Origin: Cryptomeria japonica
Taxonomy: Eukaryota; Streptophyta; Pinopsida; Cupressales; Cupressaceae
Direction of reading: 5' to 3'
DNA: 60,000 nucleotides
NCBI RefSeq assembly: GCF_030272615.1
Contig: NC_081405.1
Span: 23,515,772-23,575,771, forward strand
The notes under the pieces are model-generated. The model did not search any database, was not told the origin of the DNA, and saw nothing but the letters and a program-made list of their open reading frames with translations. Of this stretch, positions 1 to 13,310 are shown piece by piece. Within the stretch, counting starts at the first letter, position 1. Every line of letters begins with the position of its first letter. The position numbers and the translations under genes are program-made.

Positions 1-1120
1 ATTAGATTCTTTAGATTAGATTAGATAGTACATAATAATTAAATATAAAATATTTGATAACAGCGAATATTGAATCATTCATGTTTTTATGGAGTCCCTA
101 GCCTTTCTTTAAATATATTCGTTTGTACAATTTTTTTTTAATAAAGTACAACAAAGCATAAATACCTTCGTCCAAAATCTAGAAAACAAAGGGCGGTGTC
201 TACACAGCCAACAAAATGGCTGCTTTATAGTGATTTTGTCAGTTAGTTATCCACCACGAAAGGATGTAGGATCCAAAGTGCTCAACGTAAATAATCTGTT
301 GGACCGTTGTAAACAAAGAAATGAATCAACTTGTTTGCAATCTGGAAAACTAGGAATACTGTGGTGTCTATGCAGTCGACAAAACGGTTCTACTATATTT
401 GGGAAAGATGCAACAAAATGTTCTAGTCAATTAAGATATTAATTTTTTCGATCTAGACATGTTATTGGGTTGTCGTGCATGCCCCAAGCTACCGCTTATA
501 AATATGGTTCTTAATTTGTCTTTTCTTTTTGAAAATATAGAATCTGGGGATACTATGATTCATTGCCCTTACAAATAAAAAAGTAAAAATATTTTTTCAT
601 TTATACAAAATAATTTTTGTTAATATTAGTATTATTTTAATATTTTTTAAAATAAAAGCAAATGTGATTAGTTTCATTTGTAATTGACAGTTTGATTAAA
701 ATGTTAAAATTTTATCTTGGTTGCTAAGCTATTCATAATATTTGATAATTTAAGATTCCAATTTAAAGTGTGTTTCAAAATTATTATTTTTTAAAGTGTG
801 TTTAAAATTTCTTATTGTCATTTTAGATGTGAACATGAATCTTATCAAGATTTGTGATAAGATAGGAATATTTGTTGAGGTTTATAACTATTTTTATTAT
901 TATAAATATACAATATAATATAGTTGTACAATTGTTTTTGATATTATAAGCAACAAAACAAGGGTGTTGGCGCTTTACACTAACAACCCATAGGTAGCAT
1001 TAACAACTAACAACACTTGTATTTCTACCTCTTAATCACTTACTCCTCTATGTCACTCTCTCTCCCCTAAGATATCGACTAGTCTCTCTACATCTCCTTC
1101 CCATCTCTAGCAATAAAATT
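1..1120. other. AT-rich intergenic DNA, no gene seen
   Basis: No open frame here has recognisable protein similarity or plant-like coding character. The stretch is AT-rich with short A and T runs. A 70-codon frame at 230-442 has no recognisable motif and is treated as chance. From about 1,020 the composition changes to the CT/GA-skewed block that follows. Confidence 0.6.
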
Positions 1121-1129
1121 CAAAGGGGC

Positions 1130-3197
<2,068 letters not shown>

Positions 3198-3925
3198 TTA
3201 GAGAGAGGAGGGGGAGAGGTTAGAGAGAGGGTGATTGGGGTGAAGAGAGTTCTAAGAGGGAGAGTTGGGGGTAATTAGGGTGTAAGAGGAGAGGGGGAGA
3301 CGGGAAAGTATCAACAAAGAGAGAAAAGAGACAGGGGGAGAGGTGAAGAGAGAGATATAGACAGTAATTAGGGGGTGGGGGAGAGGGGGGAGAGGAAAGT
3401 ACCTATAAAGGAATAAGGGGAGAGAGGTGAGATAGAGGGTAATTGAGGGGAATATATAATGAGAGAGAGAGTTGGGTGTAATCAGTGGATAAGAGGAGAG
3501 TGAGAGGGGTAAGTATAAACAAAGGGAGAGAGGGAGAGATGTGGAGAGAGGTGAAGAGAGACAAATAAGGGATAATTAGTGGGAGGGGAAGGGGGGAGAG
3601 GGAATTATAAACAAAGAGATAGAGATAGAGGGTAATTAGAGGGCTAAATCCTCATCTCTCCCATCTCTTCCTTTGTTGATACTCCCCCCTCTCTCTCTCC
3701 ATTTGTTGATACTTCTCTCTCCCTCCTCTCCCCCTCACCCTAATTACCTTCTCTCTAGACCTCTCTCTTTGTACCTATCTCCCCATCTCTCCCTCTCTCC
3801 CTTTGTCGATAATTTACCCTCCACTTATCCTCCTACCCCCTAAATACCCCCAACTCTCTCTCTAATTCTCTCGTCCCCAATTACCATCTCTCTCTCACAC
3901 ACATATCTCTCCCTCTAACTTTATC

Positions 3926-3977
<52 letters not shown>

Positions 3978-4328
3978 TGATACTTTCCCCTCTCCCCCTC
4001 TCCTCCTACCCTTCAATTACCCCAACTCTCTCTCATTCTCTCCTCCCCCCAATCACCCTTTCTCTCTCTAAAATCTTTGTCCCTCTCCCTTTATTGATAC
4101 TTTCATCACCCCACTCTACCCCTCCCCCTAATTAATCTCTCTCTTTACCTCCCTCTCTATCTTTGTCATTCTCTTTCCCCCTAATCACCCTCTCCTCGTA
4201 CACCTCTCTCCCTCTCTCCCTCCCCCTCATTACTCTTTCTCTCTCTTCACCTCTCTCCCCATCTCTCCAAGTCTCTCCCTTTGTTAACATTTTCTCCTCT
4301 CTACTCTCATCCTACACCCTAATTATCT

Positions 4329-4364
<36 letters not shown>
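3198..4364. repeat. Purine/pyrimidine repeat block, copy 2
   Basis: This is a shorter direct duplicate of the 1.2-2.9 kb block. The purine arm (about 3,204-3,640) follows the order of 1,208-1,640 almost word for word, and the pyrimidine arm (3,650-4,364) follows 1,660-2,940. It has fewer CT-run sub-units: (CT)n at about 3,930-3,975 and 4,336-4,364. It again abuts a transposon terminus on its right. The difference in length between the copies comes mainly from expansion or loss of the (CT)n sub-units. Confidence 0.85.
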
Positions 4365-4368
<4 letters not shown>

Positions 4369-4625
4369 ACACGCACATATATGATGGTCAGAAAAGTGGA
4401 CACCACCCAAAAAAAAAAGAAAAAACAAACAGCGCATGCGCGGTTCTAAAATTTGAAATCACCTCGTATGCGCTTAGGTGTGTTGTTCTTGAGCCTAAAA
4501 AAGATACCGCGTACGCGCTATCTTTAGGAAAGTGAGCACATACGTGCTCATAAGCCCTAAAAAACCGCATACATGGTATCTGTCAATTTTTTTTAAAAAA
4601 AAAGAACTGGGTCTTATTTTCTCGT
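4365..4625 (+). repeat. 5' terminal repeat and subterminal zone of left element
   Basis: The segment opens with a diverged terminal repeat and a conserved GTGGACACCACC block, then several variants of a CG-containing word (GCGCATGCGCGG, CGTATGCGCTTAG, CGCGTACGCGCTA, ACATACGTGCTC, GCATACATGG). It ends in a conserved CTGGGTCTTATTTTC stretch just upstream of the accessory gene start. Repeated subterminal words are typical transposase-binding sites in CACTA-like elements. That role is inferred here. Confidence 0.6.
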
Positions 4626-4699
4626 GACCACAATGTTTTTTCCTCCTTTTCCTGGCCATGAAACTATGAACAGGATGCCTCATTTCTCCACCAAATGCT

Positions 4700-7303
4700 A
4701 TGGATCAAGATTAGTTTTTCTTAATTTTTGTCTTTCTTTCTCATTTATTCAATTTGTTTTACGTTTTGAATTTAATTTCGTTTATTTTGATTAAGTTTTT
4801 TTATTTTTTGTTTCAAAAAATAGATTGTGATAATCCACAACAAAATGCACCTCTTGAAAACCCCAAAAAAACCCACAAGATACACATCCAATTCCTCCTT
4901 TTGACTGTACACTTGAAACACAGGAGCAATTGATTAATTAGCTAGGGAAAAACAAGTCTAAAATAAATAGACTGATTAATAAATTGAAAACATCTGAGCT
5001 TGAGCATCATAAATCCCTCACCACTAGCCTAGAAACATTAGCTAGTGGTGCCACAACCATTTCCACACAAATTACAGAATGGGGAAACTTTAGGGATATG
5101 TGTCTTCAATACTATGCTGGTGGGTTATCATACGAGGGAGTGAAAACAAAAAATTAGTAAACAACAAATGTGTGCCCTTTTTGTTGATCCTAAAACTGGT
5201 CAGTCATTACCTCTTAATGCAAAGAGGTCTCTCATACATTGGTGTACCAATGTGCAGATGAAGAATTTTTTTTGGCAGAGGTGGTGGATGCTCTTTGATG
5301 ATCCACCTTGTAATAATTATGAGGTGCCATTGTATTTTTTGAGAAAAGAATACTGTGAGTTTGTCCTCAATGTGCGGCCAAACTATTTTAACATGAGAGA
5401 GTTCCATGGTAGAGGTGGTGGCTCTGCCCAAGATAGACCTGGAGCCCATAAGTGAGTAGCCCCGGAGAGTCATCGCCCCCTAGCACCCAAACCCAAGGTG
5501 GATTAGGTTGTCCCAGTAGAGCTAAAAGAGTCGAGGGAGCTACAAACTCTTCAGGAAGCCACAACATTGACTAATGTCGTCATCCAACATGGAACACAGT
5601 TAGCACACCCTCTTGTACTGGATGATGAGCTATTAGTTGCTCCAGGTGGTGACAAAGAGCCCATTCAACATGTGTGTGTCAGTTGCTCGGGGATATGCTC
5701 AGGGACGGATGATGAAGCCACTGCAGATGAATCCACATCTCATTCGTGCATGATTTGTGGGAGTAGATGTCAGACCTGCATGGTTGAGGATGTGGTGCTG
5801 ATAAAGGAGCTGATGGAGATGTTGTTTCCCCATCAGCCACAGACACAGGTGTGTTGATTTGAATTCATAGCATTCTATTTATCAGTCACTTTAAATTTGT
5901 AATTACATAAATGAATTTTTATTTATACATCGATTTAAATTGATACAAACAATATGCATTTCAGGATGTAGCAACAGTGTCCCATACTCCTCTCGCAGTT
6001 ACTACAGCTGCAACTTCAATGCCTAAGGTATAAATTTTGTAACATGTTAAAATAGAATAGTACACTTTAAATTCAAAAAAATTACAAGATATACTAACTA
6101 TCTTTATTGCTTGGTCCAATTTTTGGTTTGTAGGTGTTGGCAGTGGACCAAATGTCCCAGATTGATGACATTACGCTCTCAACGATCAATTTTGGCCTAC
6201 AAGGATATACAGTATCATATTTTGTACAACCTTTTTTATGTATTGTTTTGATGGAATATGCAAGTCATTTAATTTTATATTTTTAAAATTATGTTTAATA
6301 TATTATCTGTACTAATATCTCATGTTAATTTTATTATTTTAGGGTACCTCCTCCATGTCTAGGCCTCATCCTAAGCAAAAGAATTCCTCGAAGATGCCAA
6401 AAAGTGGGAAGAAGGTAAAATTGAACACATTTTTAGTTGTACAATTGTTTGAAAATATTGAAATCAAGTCTTAGTTGGGGTTTGTAGATTGATTAGTGTT
6501 TTTTGTCTATTTTACATGTACAACGACCATTGAGCTATGTGGATTTGTTGAATGCACCTGATTCACCTGTGGATCGAGAGAGGGCAGAGGTATGTATCTC
6601 TACTTTATTTTCTTGATTTCATGATTATATGCACGTGTACATGTGAACTTGTGACAAATTATAATCTTATAATTTTTTTCATGCAGGAAATATCCATAGC
6701 TGCTTCATCAATGGCAAGCCCTCCTCCGGGCATTGGAGAAGCATCTCATGATCTGGTACACTTTTTTTTGATATATTACATTAATTATTTTTAACCTACA
6801 ATACTTATCATTATATTAATTACATATAATCTTTGATCATTTTTTGTATAGGTAATAGCGACAGTTTCTCCATCGATGCTGAGTCATCCTCAGTCCATTG
6901 GAGAAGCATCTCAGGCACTGGTACGTCATTATTTTCTATATATAGATTTTAAGTGTTTTTTATGTATTTATGTTAGTACATTGTATTAATTATACATTTA
7001 ATCTACAATAGCCCCCTTCGCGGTCTGGCCATAACGTGGATCCTTTTAAGTTTGTCTTCAAGAAAACTCCTAAGAGTGACAAGGAGAGGAGAGCGAAGAC
7101 ATTAGCTCCGAGATCAATCGATGAGATAATCTACATTTCAACTGCAAAGGAATTATAGTTAAATACATAGTTATGTTGTTAATTGTGAACTATTTTCTAC
7201 AAAATAATTCTAACTTGGCTTTTGAATTGTGGTTTTGCAGCCATCTACAAAGTCATGTACTGCATCGAAGAGGCTCGATTTTGATGATCCACCACAAGTT
7301 TAG
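4700..7303 (+). pseudogene. Transposon accessory gene A, left copy (multi-exon, Cys-rich; decayed)
   Basis: The reconstructed structure begins with a 10-base exon, ATGGATCAAG (4,700-4,709), and an intron ending in AG at 4,823. A long exon to 5,848 is followed by short exons at about 5,965-6,027, 6,134-6,210, 6,343-6,414, 6,522-6,589, 6,688-6,755, 6,852-6,920, 7,012-7,125 and 7,241-7,303, most with GT...AG borders. The product would have a polar, possibly coiled-coil N-terminus, a Trp-rich domain (WCTNVQMK...FWQRWW), a CxxC/CxxxC cluster around 5,665-5,790, a basic Lys/Ser stretch, two similar IGEAS-containing exons, and a basic tail. Stops (TGA 5,453, TAG 5,504), a frameshift near 5,150 and mutated splice sites near 6,210, 6,522 and 7,125 show that it is dead. 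Family unknown. Its pairing with a transposase suggests a DNA-binding or regulatory protein, which is inference. Confidence 0.65.
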
Positions 7304-7439
7304 GATCATATAGTGTTAGTTGTGGTCATAGAATGACCAATGTTTTTAGATATATTCTACATTTTTATTGTATCGATTTGGACATGGCATATGCCACATT
7401 TTTGTAATACTTGTATTGACTTGGCAGACATGCCTTTTT

Positions 7440-7440
<1 letters not shown>

Positions 7441-7471
<31 letters not shown>
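7441..7471. repeat. (TA)n microsatellite
   Basis: A run of about 15 TA units lies just downstream of accessory gene A in the left element. The right element has only a short equivalent near 24,940. This is an ordinary slippage tract. Confidence 0.9.
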
Positions 7472-7475
<4 letters not shown>

Positions 7476-7814
7476 ATATTCGATCCAATAAATGTGTACT
7501 GAGTTCATTATTGTGTATTCGTTGTATTTCATGGTTGTCCTTTTATAAAGTTATTTGATCATTTGCCTATGTAATCAATAATATAAATATAAACAACAAA
7601 AATCTATGATATAAAACATTGCAATCGTGGAATATGATTTGATAAAATTTCTAAAATGTTGAATTAACCCTACAAAACTCCTTGTATTCAGTTCATTATT
7701 GTGGATTTTTTGTATTAGTGGCTGCCCTTTTATAAATTTAAATGAATATTTGACTATGTAATCAACAATATGAATATAAACAACAAAAATCGACAATATG
7801 AATATAAACAACAA

Positions 7815-8360
7815 TATGTGTGTGGTGTGAGAGCACCCTCATGCTCACAATGGTCAAATTTTGGTTCTTGTATGAACAAATCGACATCACGAGCACATCC
7901 GGGTGGGCAGGTCTATGCTAGGCATGCTTCTCTCATGCATCCCAAAGCGTCAGAATGTCGATAGTCATACCCTACCAATGCGATCTCTCAAGTGCCTTGA
8001 GTCCAAAAAAATGTCAAACTTTGACAAACTGTTTCTTCCAATCCTGGACACATATGATCGGTCTATTTGAACCTGTGAGTTCGTGTGAGGCTCTTCTAAA
8101 ATGGCATATCTCAGTTTTTGACGAATCAAAGCCATTTTCAATTAGTAGCATTTTTTCACCTACTGCAAAAACCGTCAGTTGCATGCAATGCAAAGTTGCA
8201 AGATAGGCTAGAATTGGTTCCATTCATCCTATGCACAAATCGACGCCATGAACGCGTCTGGGTGGGTAGGTTTACACTAAGAATTCTCCTCTTGTGCATC
8301 CCAAAGTGCTGGAACATCGAGAGCCATACCCTACCGGCACGATGTAGAAGTTGCTTGATA
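7815..8360 (-). repeat. About 1.4 units of the element's 359-bp internal repeat
   Basis: The segment has the inverted equivalent of the tandem array at 22,424-24,360. Recognisable words are CATACCCTACC, CTCAAGTGCCTTGAGTCC, GTCAGTTGCATGCAATGC and ATCCCAAAG, with a second ATCCCAAAG and CATACCCTACC closing the partial unit. The left element thus holds only one and a half units where the right holds more than five. It lies between the convergent 3' ends of the two element genes and is not coding. Confidence 0.8.
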
Positions 8361-8599
8361 ATTGTTTTGACAACTTTTTTGACAATAATGACAATTTTTG
8401 CTCAAATTATATCTAGACTCAATCTATGACTCCTATGACCCAATAATGACTCAAATAATTCTCCATAATTATACAAGAATCAAGAATGCTCATGATTGAC
8501 CTTATCACATCACATAAACTAAAAACATAGTCACAAAACATAGACACAAAAAATAGTCACAAAATATTGTCACATATTATTCAAAAATTTACCTCTAGA

Positions 8600-8828
8600 T
8601 ATGGTCAAATCAGCTCTTGGCAAAATTTCTTACAAACCATCTCATGGGCTTTTATACAAAATTTGGAATTATAATATGTGCGGTTCAGCTCATCGCCATT
8701 TTAATATACAAAATTTGGCATCTAAATATGTACAAATCAGCTCATTGCCATTTAAATATACAAAATTATGCCCCTAAACATGTACAAATCAGCTCATGGG
8801 AAGTTATATATACAAAAAATGAATAAAA
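8600..8828 (-). repeat. About 57-bp tandem repeat, 4 degenerate units
   Basis: On the - strand a unit reading roughly CAAATTTTGTATATTTAAATG, then GAGCTGATTTGTACATATTTAG, repeats about four times. The same array sits at 21,975-22,205 in the right element, directly downstream of the transposase-like gene. It is probably part of that gene's 3' untranslated region. No function can be read from it. Confidence 0.75.
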
Positions 8829-9816
8829 AGGTTTTGTCATTTCAAAAATTCTTTGAGAAATTCTTATTTGAGGAAAATTTTCAAGGAATCTTTCATAAAA
8901 GTTTGAGTTATATCCAAATAGTGTTTGGCATGTGGCTCACAATTTGTAGATCTGATTCACCTTCTAACAACATCTCTTTTGTTGGGTGAAACTCTTGTGT
9001 TGTCATGCCAAAAAATTTCAATTAATATTCTTAGTGCATCAACAACAACCTTGTCTTTGCGTGGTAGTCTTCCCGAGAATGCCCAAAGAGAATTATTGTT
9101 AGGTTCCTCTATTTTTTCTCGCCTCTCTAATGCTTTACTTAATGTTGTTCTACTAATGTTTAATGATTTACTTGTTTTGCTTATCAAATGATCTTTTTTT
9201 ATTTTCTTGCTCATTATGGTTGATGTAATGACACATCGAGTAGCATTAGAGTCTTTAGTACATGATTTTGAACCAATAGCTTGATATGCATCAAATAGAT
9301 TTCTCACAATAGTTCTTTCACTGTTACTTTCAGATGATCTTAGGCCTAGAATTTTCATTGTCTCTCTAAAATTCAAATTTTTAATCATTTGAACAATTAA
9401 TTGACATCTTGCGGTTTGATTTAAGTTTTCAAAATAGTTTTTCCATATTCTTTTAACCATTCTCCTACAAGTTCGTTCATTCATTTTATTGGGCATTGGC
9501 TTCAATATATTCTCATCAATGTGAATTAGATACTTTGGTCTCCTACGAATGATTCTAGGAGGTGTTAACATCGGTGCAATGTGTACATTCAATTCATTTA
9601 ATTGATTATTCAATTCGGTATCTTCTTCAATTGCATTAGGTTCATACGGTAAATCAAATATCTCTTCTTCAATTGCATTAGGTGCATTATGTTCATTTGG
9701 TAAATCGAATTGAGATGTTGAGGATGACATACTTCTTCTCCCATTGTTCTTATGTCACGTAATTTCTTCATACGCTGCCTTTGTCTTTCCTTTTCAACCT
9801 CTTGTTGTTCCATCAT
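8828..9816 (-). pseudogene. Transposase-like gene B, left copy (5' third only)
   Basis: The frame starting at 9,816 (MMEQQEVEKERQRQR) and a second frame from 9,730 to 8,957 together give the N-terminal part: an acidic Asn-rich leader, a basic stretch around RRRPKYLIHIDENI, and a helix-rich region with KILGLRSSESNSERTIV and NISRTTLSKALERR, which looks like a DNA-binding segment. A frameshift separates the two frames. Homology to the right copy continues to about 8,828. There it jumps to the 57-bp repeat, skipping the equivalent of right-copy positions 20,039-21,945. All residues expected to be catalytic are in the missing part, so this copy cannot make a working transposase. Confidence 0.7.
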
Positions 9817-10139
9817 TCCTCACTTGTTCTTTCCCATGGTTGATATCGATTGTCCTAAATAGAATCATATTACATATATATGTAAACAAAAGTTCATAAA
9901 TAAATAACCATAAATATGCATCTTGTCGTAATTATTTTGAATCAAAACTATTAAACAATCACAATAATATTTACAAAACTAATAAGAACAATAATTCAAT
10001 CATTTGAAATCATGCAAAAACAAAAAATTCACTTAATTCTATGCATAAAACAGTGATAGAAGTGCAGACACAGTTGCAGTGGGGCCTTCAATGACCTCAA
10101 AAACTTATTTTGAGGTTGTTGAGGCTCTTGGGAAAATAA

Positions 10140-10350
10140 AACTATGTCTATGCACCGCTTACGCAGTATATTAATAATCATGTGCATGTTGTTAGTCCCT
10201 AAAATGTTGGGAAGCCCAATGGTATTTTTTTTTCACCCTGTATGCGCTTAGAACTCATAATTAGCGTGTACGCGCTCCTACACCTTAAAAATGTTATGGC
10301 AGTGTAGCAAACTAATAGGCTCAGTACCCCGTACGTGCTATTTGTAGTAA
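10140..10350. repeat. Subterminal CG-word cluster, left element, inner zone
   Basis: Variants of one word recur every 25-60 bp: ACCGCTTACGCAG, CTGTATGCGCTTAG, GCGTGTACGCGCTCC and CCCGTACGTGCTA. These CpG-bearing 10-14-mers stand out against AT-rich DNA and are mirrored at 18,459-18,720 in the right element. They are probable binding sites for an element-encoded protein, which is inference. Confidence 0.6.
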
Positions 10351-10359
10351 AGAAAATGT

Positions 10360-10367
10360 GAAGGAAA

Positions 10368-10410
<43 letters not shown>

Positions 10411-10640
10411 TGGGGTGTGGAGGAAGGGAGAAGGGGAGAGAGGGGTAGAGAGAGAGAGAGAGGCACCTTGTATGTGCTTGAGAGGGGGAGAGAGGGGGAC
10501 AATACACACATATGTGTGTATATATATACTTAATATATTATATATTATTATTATTATTATATATATTATATTATATATTTATATATTGTATATAAATTAT
10601 ATATTATATGTATATACACATATTATATATACAATATCAT
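10360..10640. repeat. (GA)n tract followed by AT-rich TATA/ATTATT tract
   Basis: Positions 10,360-10,500 are purine-rich with (GA)n at about 10,369-10,406 and 10,447-10,463. Positions 10,505-10,640 are almost only A and T with short TATA and ATT repeats. Both recur inverted in the right element at 16,720-16,950. There the CT part has been split from the second CT run at 18,265 by about 1.3 kb of extra sequence. Confidence 0.8.
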
Positions 10641-10669
10641 ATTATACACACTCCCAAATTTTAAACAAA

Positions 10670-10780
10670 AGTAGCACATACACGTTGTTTATAGTAAAGA
10701 TAGCACGTGTGCGCTTCTTACACCATAGCTACCCCATACGCACTTCTTATACCATAGGTACCCCGTACGCGTTTTTGATT
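10670..10780. repeat. Subterminal CG-word cluster, left element, outer zone
   Basis: At least four variants of the CG word lie here: GCACATACACGTTG, GCACGTGTGCGCTTC, CCCATACGCACTTC and CCCGTACGCGTTT, several followed by TTATACCATAG-like spacers. The inverted counterpart is at about 16,600-16,695. Confidence 0.6.
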
Positions 10781-11579
10781 GTTTAGGCTTGTAAATAGGC
10801 CTGGATGACAAAGGCACGGGTTGGAAGTTTGATTTCCCTCCATTTCCCTCCTTTTTGACGTGTTTTATTTTATCAACTTGGTTTCTCGACTTTGTCATCA
10901 TCAGGTTTACACTTCATCAAGTGGGTATTTCTAAAATTGCCACCATATTTTTACCCATCTTCTGAGCTTTCTAACCATATAATTTTTTTTAGATTTGAAC
11001 AACAATAACATATTATTATTGAGTTTATTTTACCAATGTCTCCATAGTTCTCACAGACATACGTGTACCATTTTTTTAATAACTTTTGATCTACTTATAG
11101 AAATTTTAAAAACTTTATATATTATTGTAGTGCACTTGATTATTTACAGTTTTTAAATTTTTTTTGTATTTTTCAATTTATTTAGTGCAAGTTATGCTTC
11201 GCACACGAATAGATACCTAAGTTTCAGGATGTGCTCGATTGGAAAAATCATAAAAAAAAATACTCAACAAAACTTTACAAAAAAAAATACACATCTTCTA
11301 GTGCTCACTCTTAACTATCTTTCTGCCAAAGGATTTGTCAAAATACTAAATCTAACTATGACTTTTTTGATGCGCACGTCAGACACTGTTATGTTTTGTT
11401 TTTTTAAATCAAGGTCTATTTTTTGTGCGCGAAGGATTTGACCCCCTTAATCTTATCCAATTTTGAAAAAGTTTAGTAGTTTGGAAACTAGATTCATAGT
11501 ACTACAATATTTGTTCTTTGATTATCTTCATATATTGAGTGGATGACTTTCAAATTTTGCCTCCAAGTTTAGGTTCACC

Positions 11580-11643
11580 TAATTTCAGAAAAAAAGTGTC
11601 CACTTATACCCTCCTTTTTTACTACCATCTTTGTGCACTTACC

Positions 11644-11647
<4 letters not shown>
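11580..11647 (-). repeat. Right terminal inverted repeat of left element
   Basis: Read on the - strand this begins GGTAAGTGCACAAAGATGG and runs to a GTATAAGTGGACAC block. It is the near-identical inverse of 15,734-15,776. It ends exactly where (CT)n begins on the + strand, at about 11,648. Confidence 0.8.
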
Positions 11648-11718
<71 letters not shown>

Positions 11719-11940
11719 AATAACCCTCTGTCTCTCTCTCAATAACCCTCTTTTTCTCTAACCTCTCTTTTCCTCTTGCTTAGTTGATACTTCTCTCTTC
11801 CCCCTGCCCCCTCCTCTTAATTACCCTCTCTCTCTTTGTCTCTCCTTGTATTTCTCTCCACTTCTCTCCCCATCTCTCCCTCTCACAACCTCTATCTCTC
11901 TCACACAAACCTCTCTACCACTCCCCCTCCCTCCCTAGTA
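11648..11940. repeat. CT-rich block right of the left element
   Basis: A (CT)n run at 11,648-11,712 is followed by pyrimidine-rich DNA carrying the same GTTGATACTTCTCTC and TTAATTACCCTCTCTC words as the blocks at 1.65-2.9 and 3.65-4.36 kb. The simplest reading is that the left element sits inside what was one larger pyrimidine block. Confidence 0.75.
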
Positions 11941-12029
11941 ACAAAAGTCATAGGGAAAATATACTCCACACACCTCATCAGGAACTAAGATCAAAATATA
12001 GCTAACACAAAAAATATAAATTAGAAAGA

Positions 12030-13310
12030 TAATCAAGATCCATTACCAATAGGGAGAGAGATCTCTACATATATGAAAATAGAGATAGATAGGGAGATGG
12101 AGATAGAAAGGGAGATACAAATAAAGAGAGAGGAGAGGGATAATGAGAGGTAGAAGAGATAAATATATAGAGGGGGGAGAGATAGAAGTAGAAATAGAGA
12201 GAGATAGACATACCTAGAAAAGGGATAGCCATAAATAGAGATATAGATATTAAGGACTATGAAGAGGGAGGGAGAAATACTAAAGGGCAAGGATGGATAG
12301 AAAGAGGGAGACATATCTAGAGATTGAAATGGAGAGAGGAAGATAGAGATAAAAATGAAGATGAAGGGAGAGGGAGATAAATATATATAGAGAAAGAGAG
12401 AGGTAAAGACAAAGATTAATATATAGAGAGATAGAGAAAAATGGATAAAGAGGGGTACACAAAGTGAGATACAAAAAGGAATAGATAGAGAGATATAAAG
12501 GAAAAGGAATATAGATAGATAGAGATATGTAGATAGTGTGAGAGAGTGATAAAGAGATACATGGAAATTATAGATAGGGATAGATAGAGAGGGAGAGAGA
12601 AAAGGGAGATATATATAGGGTTTATAGAGAATGATGGAGGGAGAGAGGGAGAGAGGAAGAGATGTATAGATATGGAGTAAATAAAGAGATAAAGGTATAG
12701 AAAGGGGAGAGATACATAGAGAGAGTGATAGAGGAAGGGAGGGAGAGGTAGATTAATTATGTATAGAGGAAGAGATATAAAGATAGAGGGACATATAGAA
12801 ATAGAGATGGATAGGGAAAGAGATAGAGATGTGAAGATGGATGTAGAGATAGATATGGCTAGAAAGTGATAAAGAGAGTAGGAAAACCGGAGGGAGAGAT
12901 CTATTGAATAATTGAGATTTAGAGATAATGAGATATAAATATACATGAAGATAGATCTATAGGGAGATATAGATAGAGGAAAATATAGGGAGAGAAAGTA
13001 GGTGATATAGAAAAGTAATAAATAGGTATATGCTGGATAAGGTAGAAGGGGGAGATAAATATATAGAAGAGAGATTATTAGAGAGATAGAAATGAGTGAC
13101 AAGGATAGAGTGGGAGAGGGAGAGACGAGAATAGAAAGAGGGAGATATACATAGAGATAGATATAACTTTGGAAATATCTAGATGGGATGAGAAAATGGA
13201 GTGAGATAATTAGAGAAGGAATAGATACATAAAAGTTATTAATAGAAGTATAGATAGACAAGTGATAGATAAAGGAGGTGATAGGAAAAAAGAGAGACTT
13301 TGTATGCAAA
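12030..13310. repeat. Degenerate GA/GATA-rich block
   Basis: The + strand is built of AGAGATAGAGA-like words with almost no pyrimidine except T. Its complement resembles the TCTCTATCTC blocks at 38.5-40.1 and 45.1-45.9 kb. The 297-codon Leu/Ile/Ser/Tyr frame on the - strand (13,309-12,416) comes purely from this composition and is not a gene. Confidence 0.85.

Larger units (their letters stand above)
4365..11647 (+). mobile_element. Large two-gene DNA transposon, left copy (internally deleted)
   Basis: The left end (4,365 on) is a diverged version of the terminal sequence at 2,941, 15,735 and 27,373. The right end is its inverse, finishing in ACCATCTTTGTGCACTTACC at 11,647, so the element has terminal inverted repeats around a CACAAAGATGG core. 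Both ends abut (CT)n. Inside are a + strand multi-exon Cys-rich gene (4,700-7,303), a tandem-repeat zone (7,815-8,830), a - strand transposase-like gene (8,830-9,816), and subterminal zones with repeated CGTACGCG-like words. The whole content recurs in reverse order at 15.7-27.3 kb. Terminal repeats, subterminal word repeats and a two-gene content recall CACTA/Spm-type organisation, but the transposase is not the usual plant CACTA type. The target-site duplication cannot be read because the flanks are CT repeats. Confidence 0.75.

Noticed and set aside
230-442. 70-codon frame near the left edge
   Set aside because: No similarity, no start or splice context, and AT-rich surroundings; expected by chance.
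12416-13309. 297-codon open frame on the - strand
   Set aside because: It is made only of Leu, Ile, Ser, Tyr and Phe from a GA/GATA-rich repeat block; there are no domains and the composition matches the other CT blocks.
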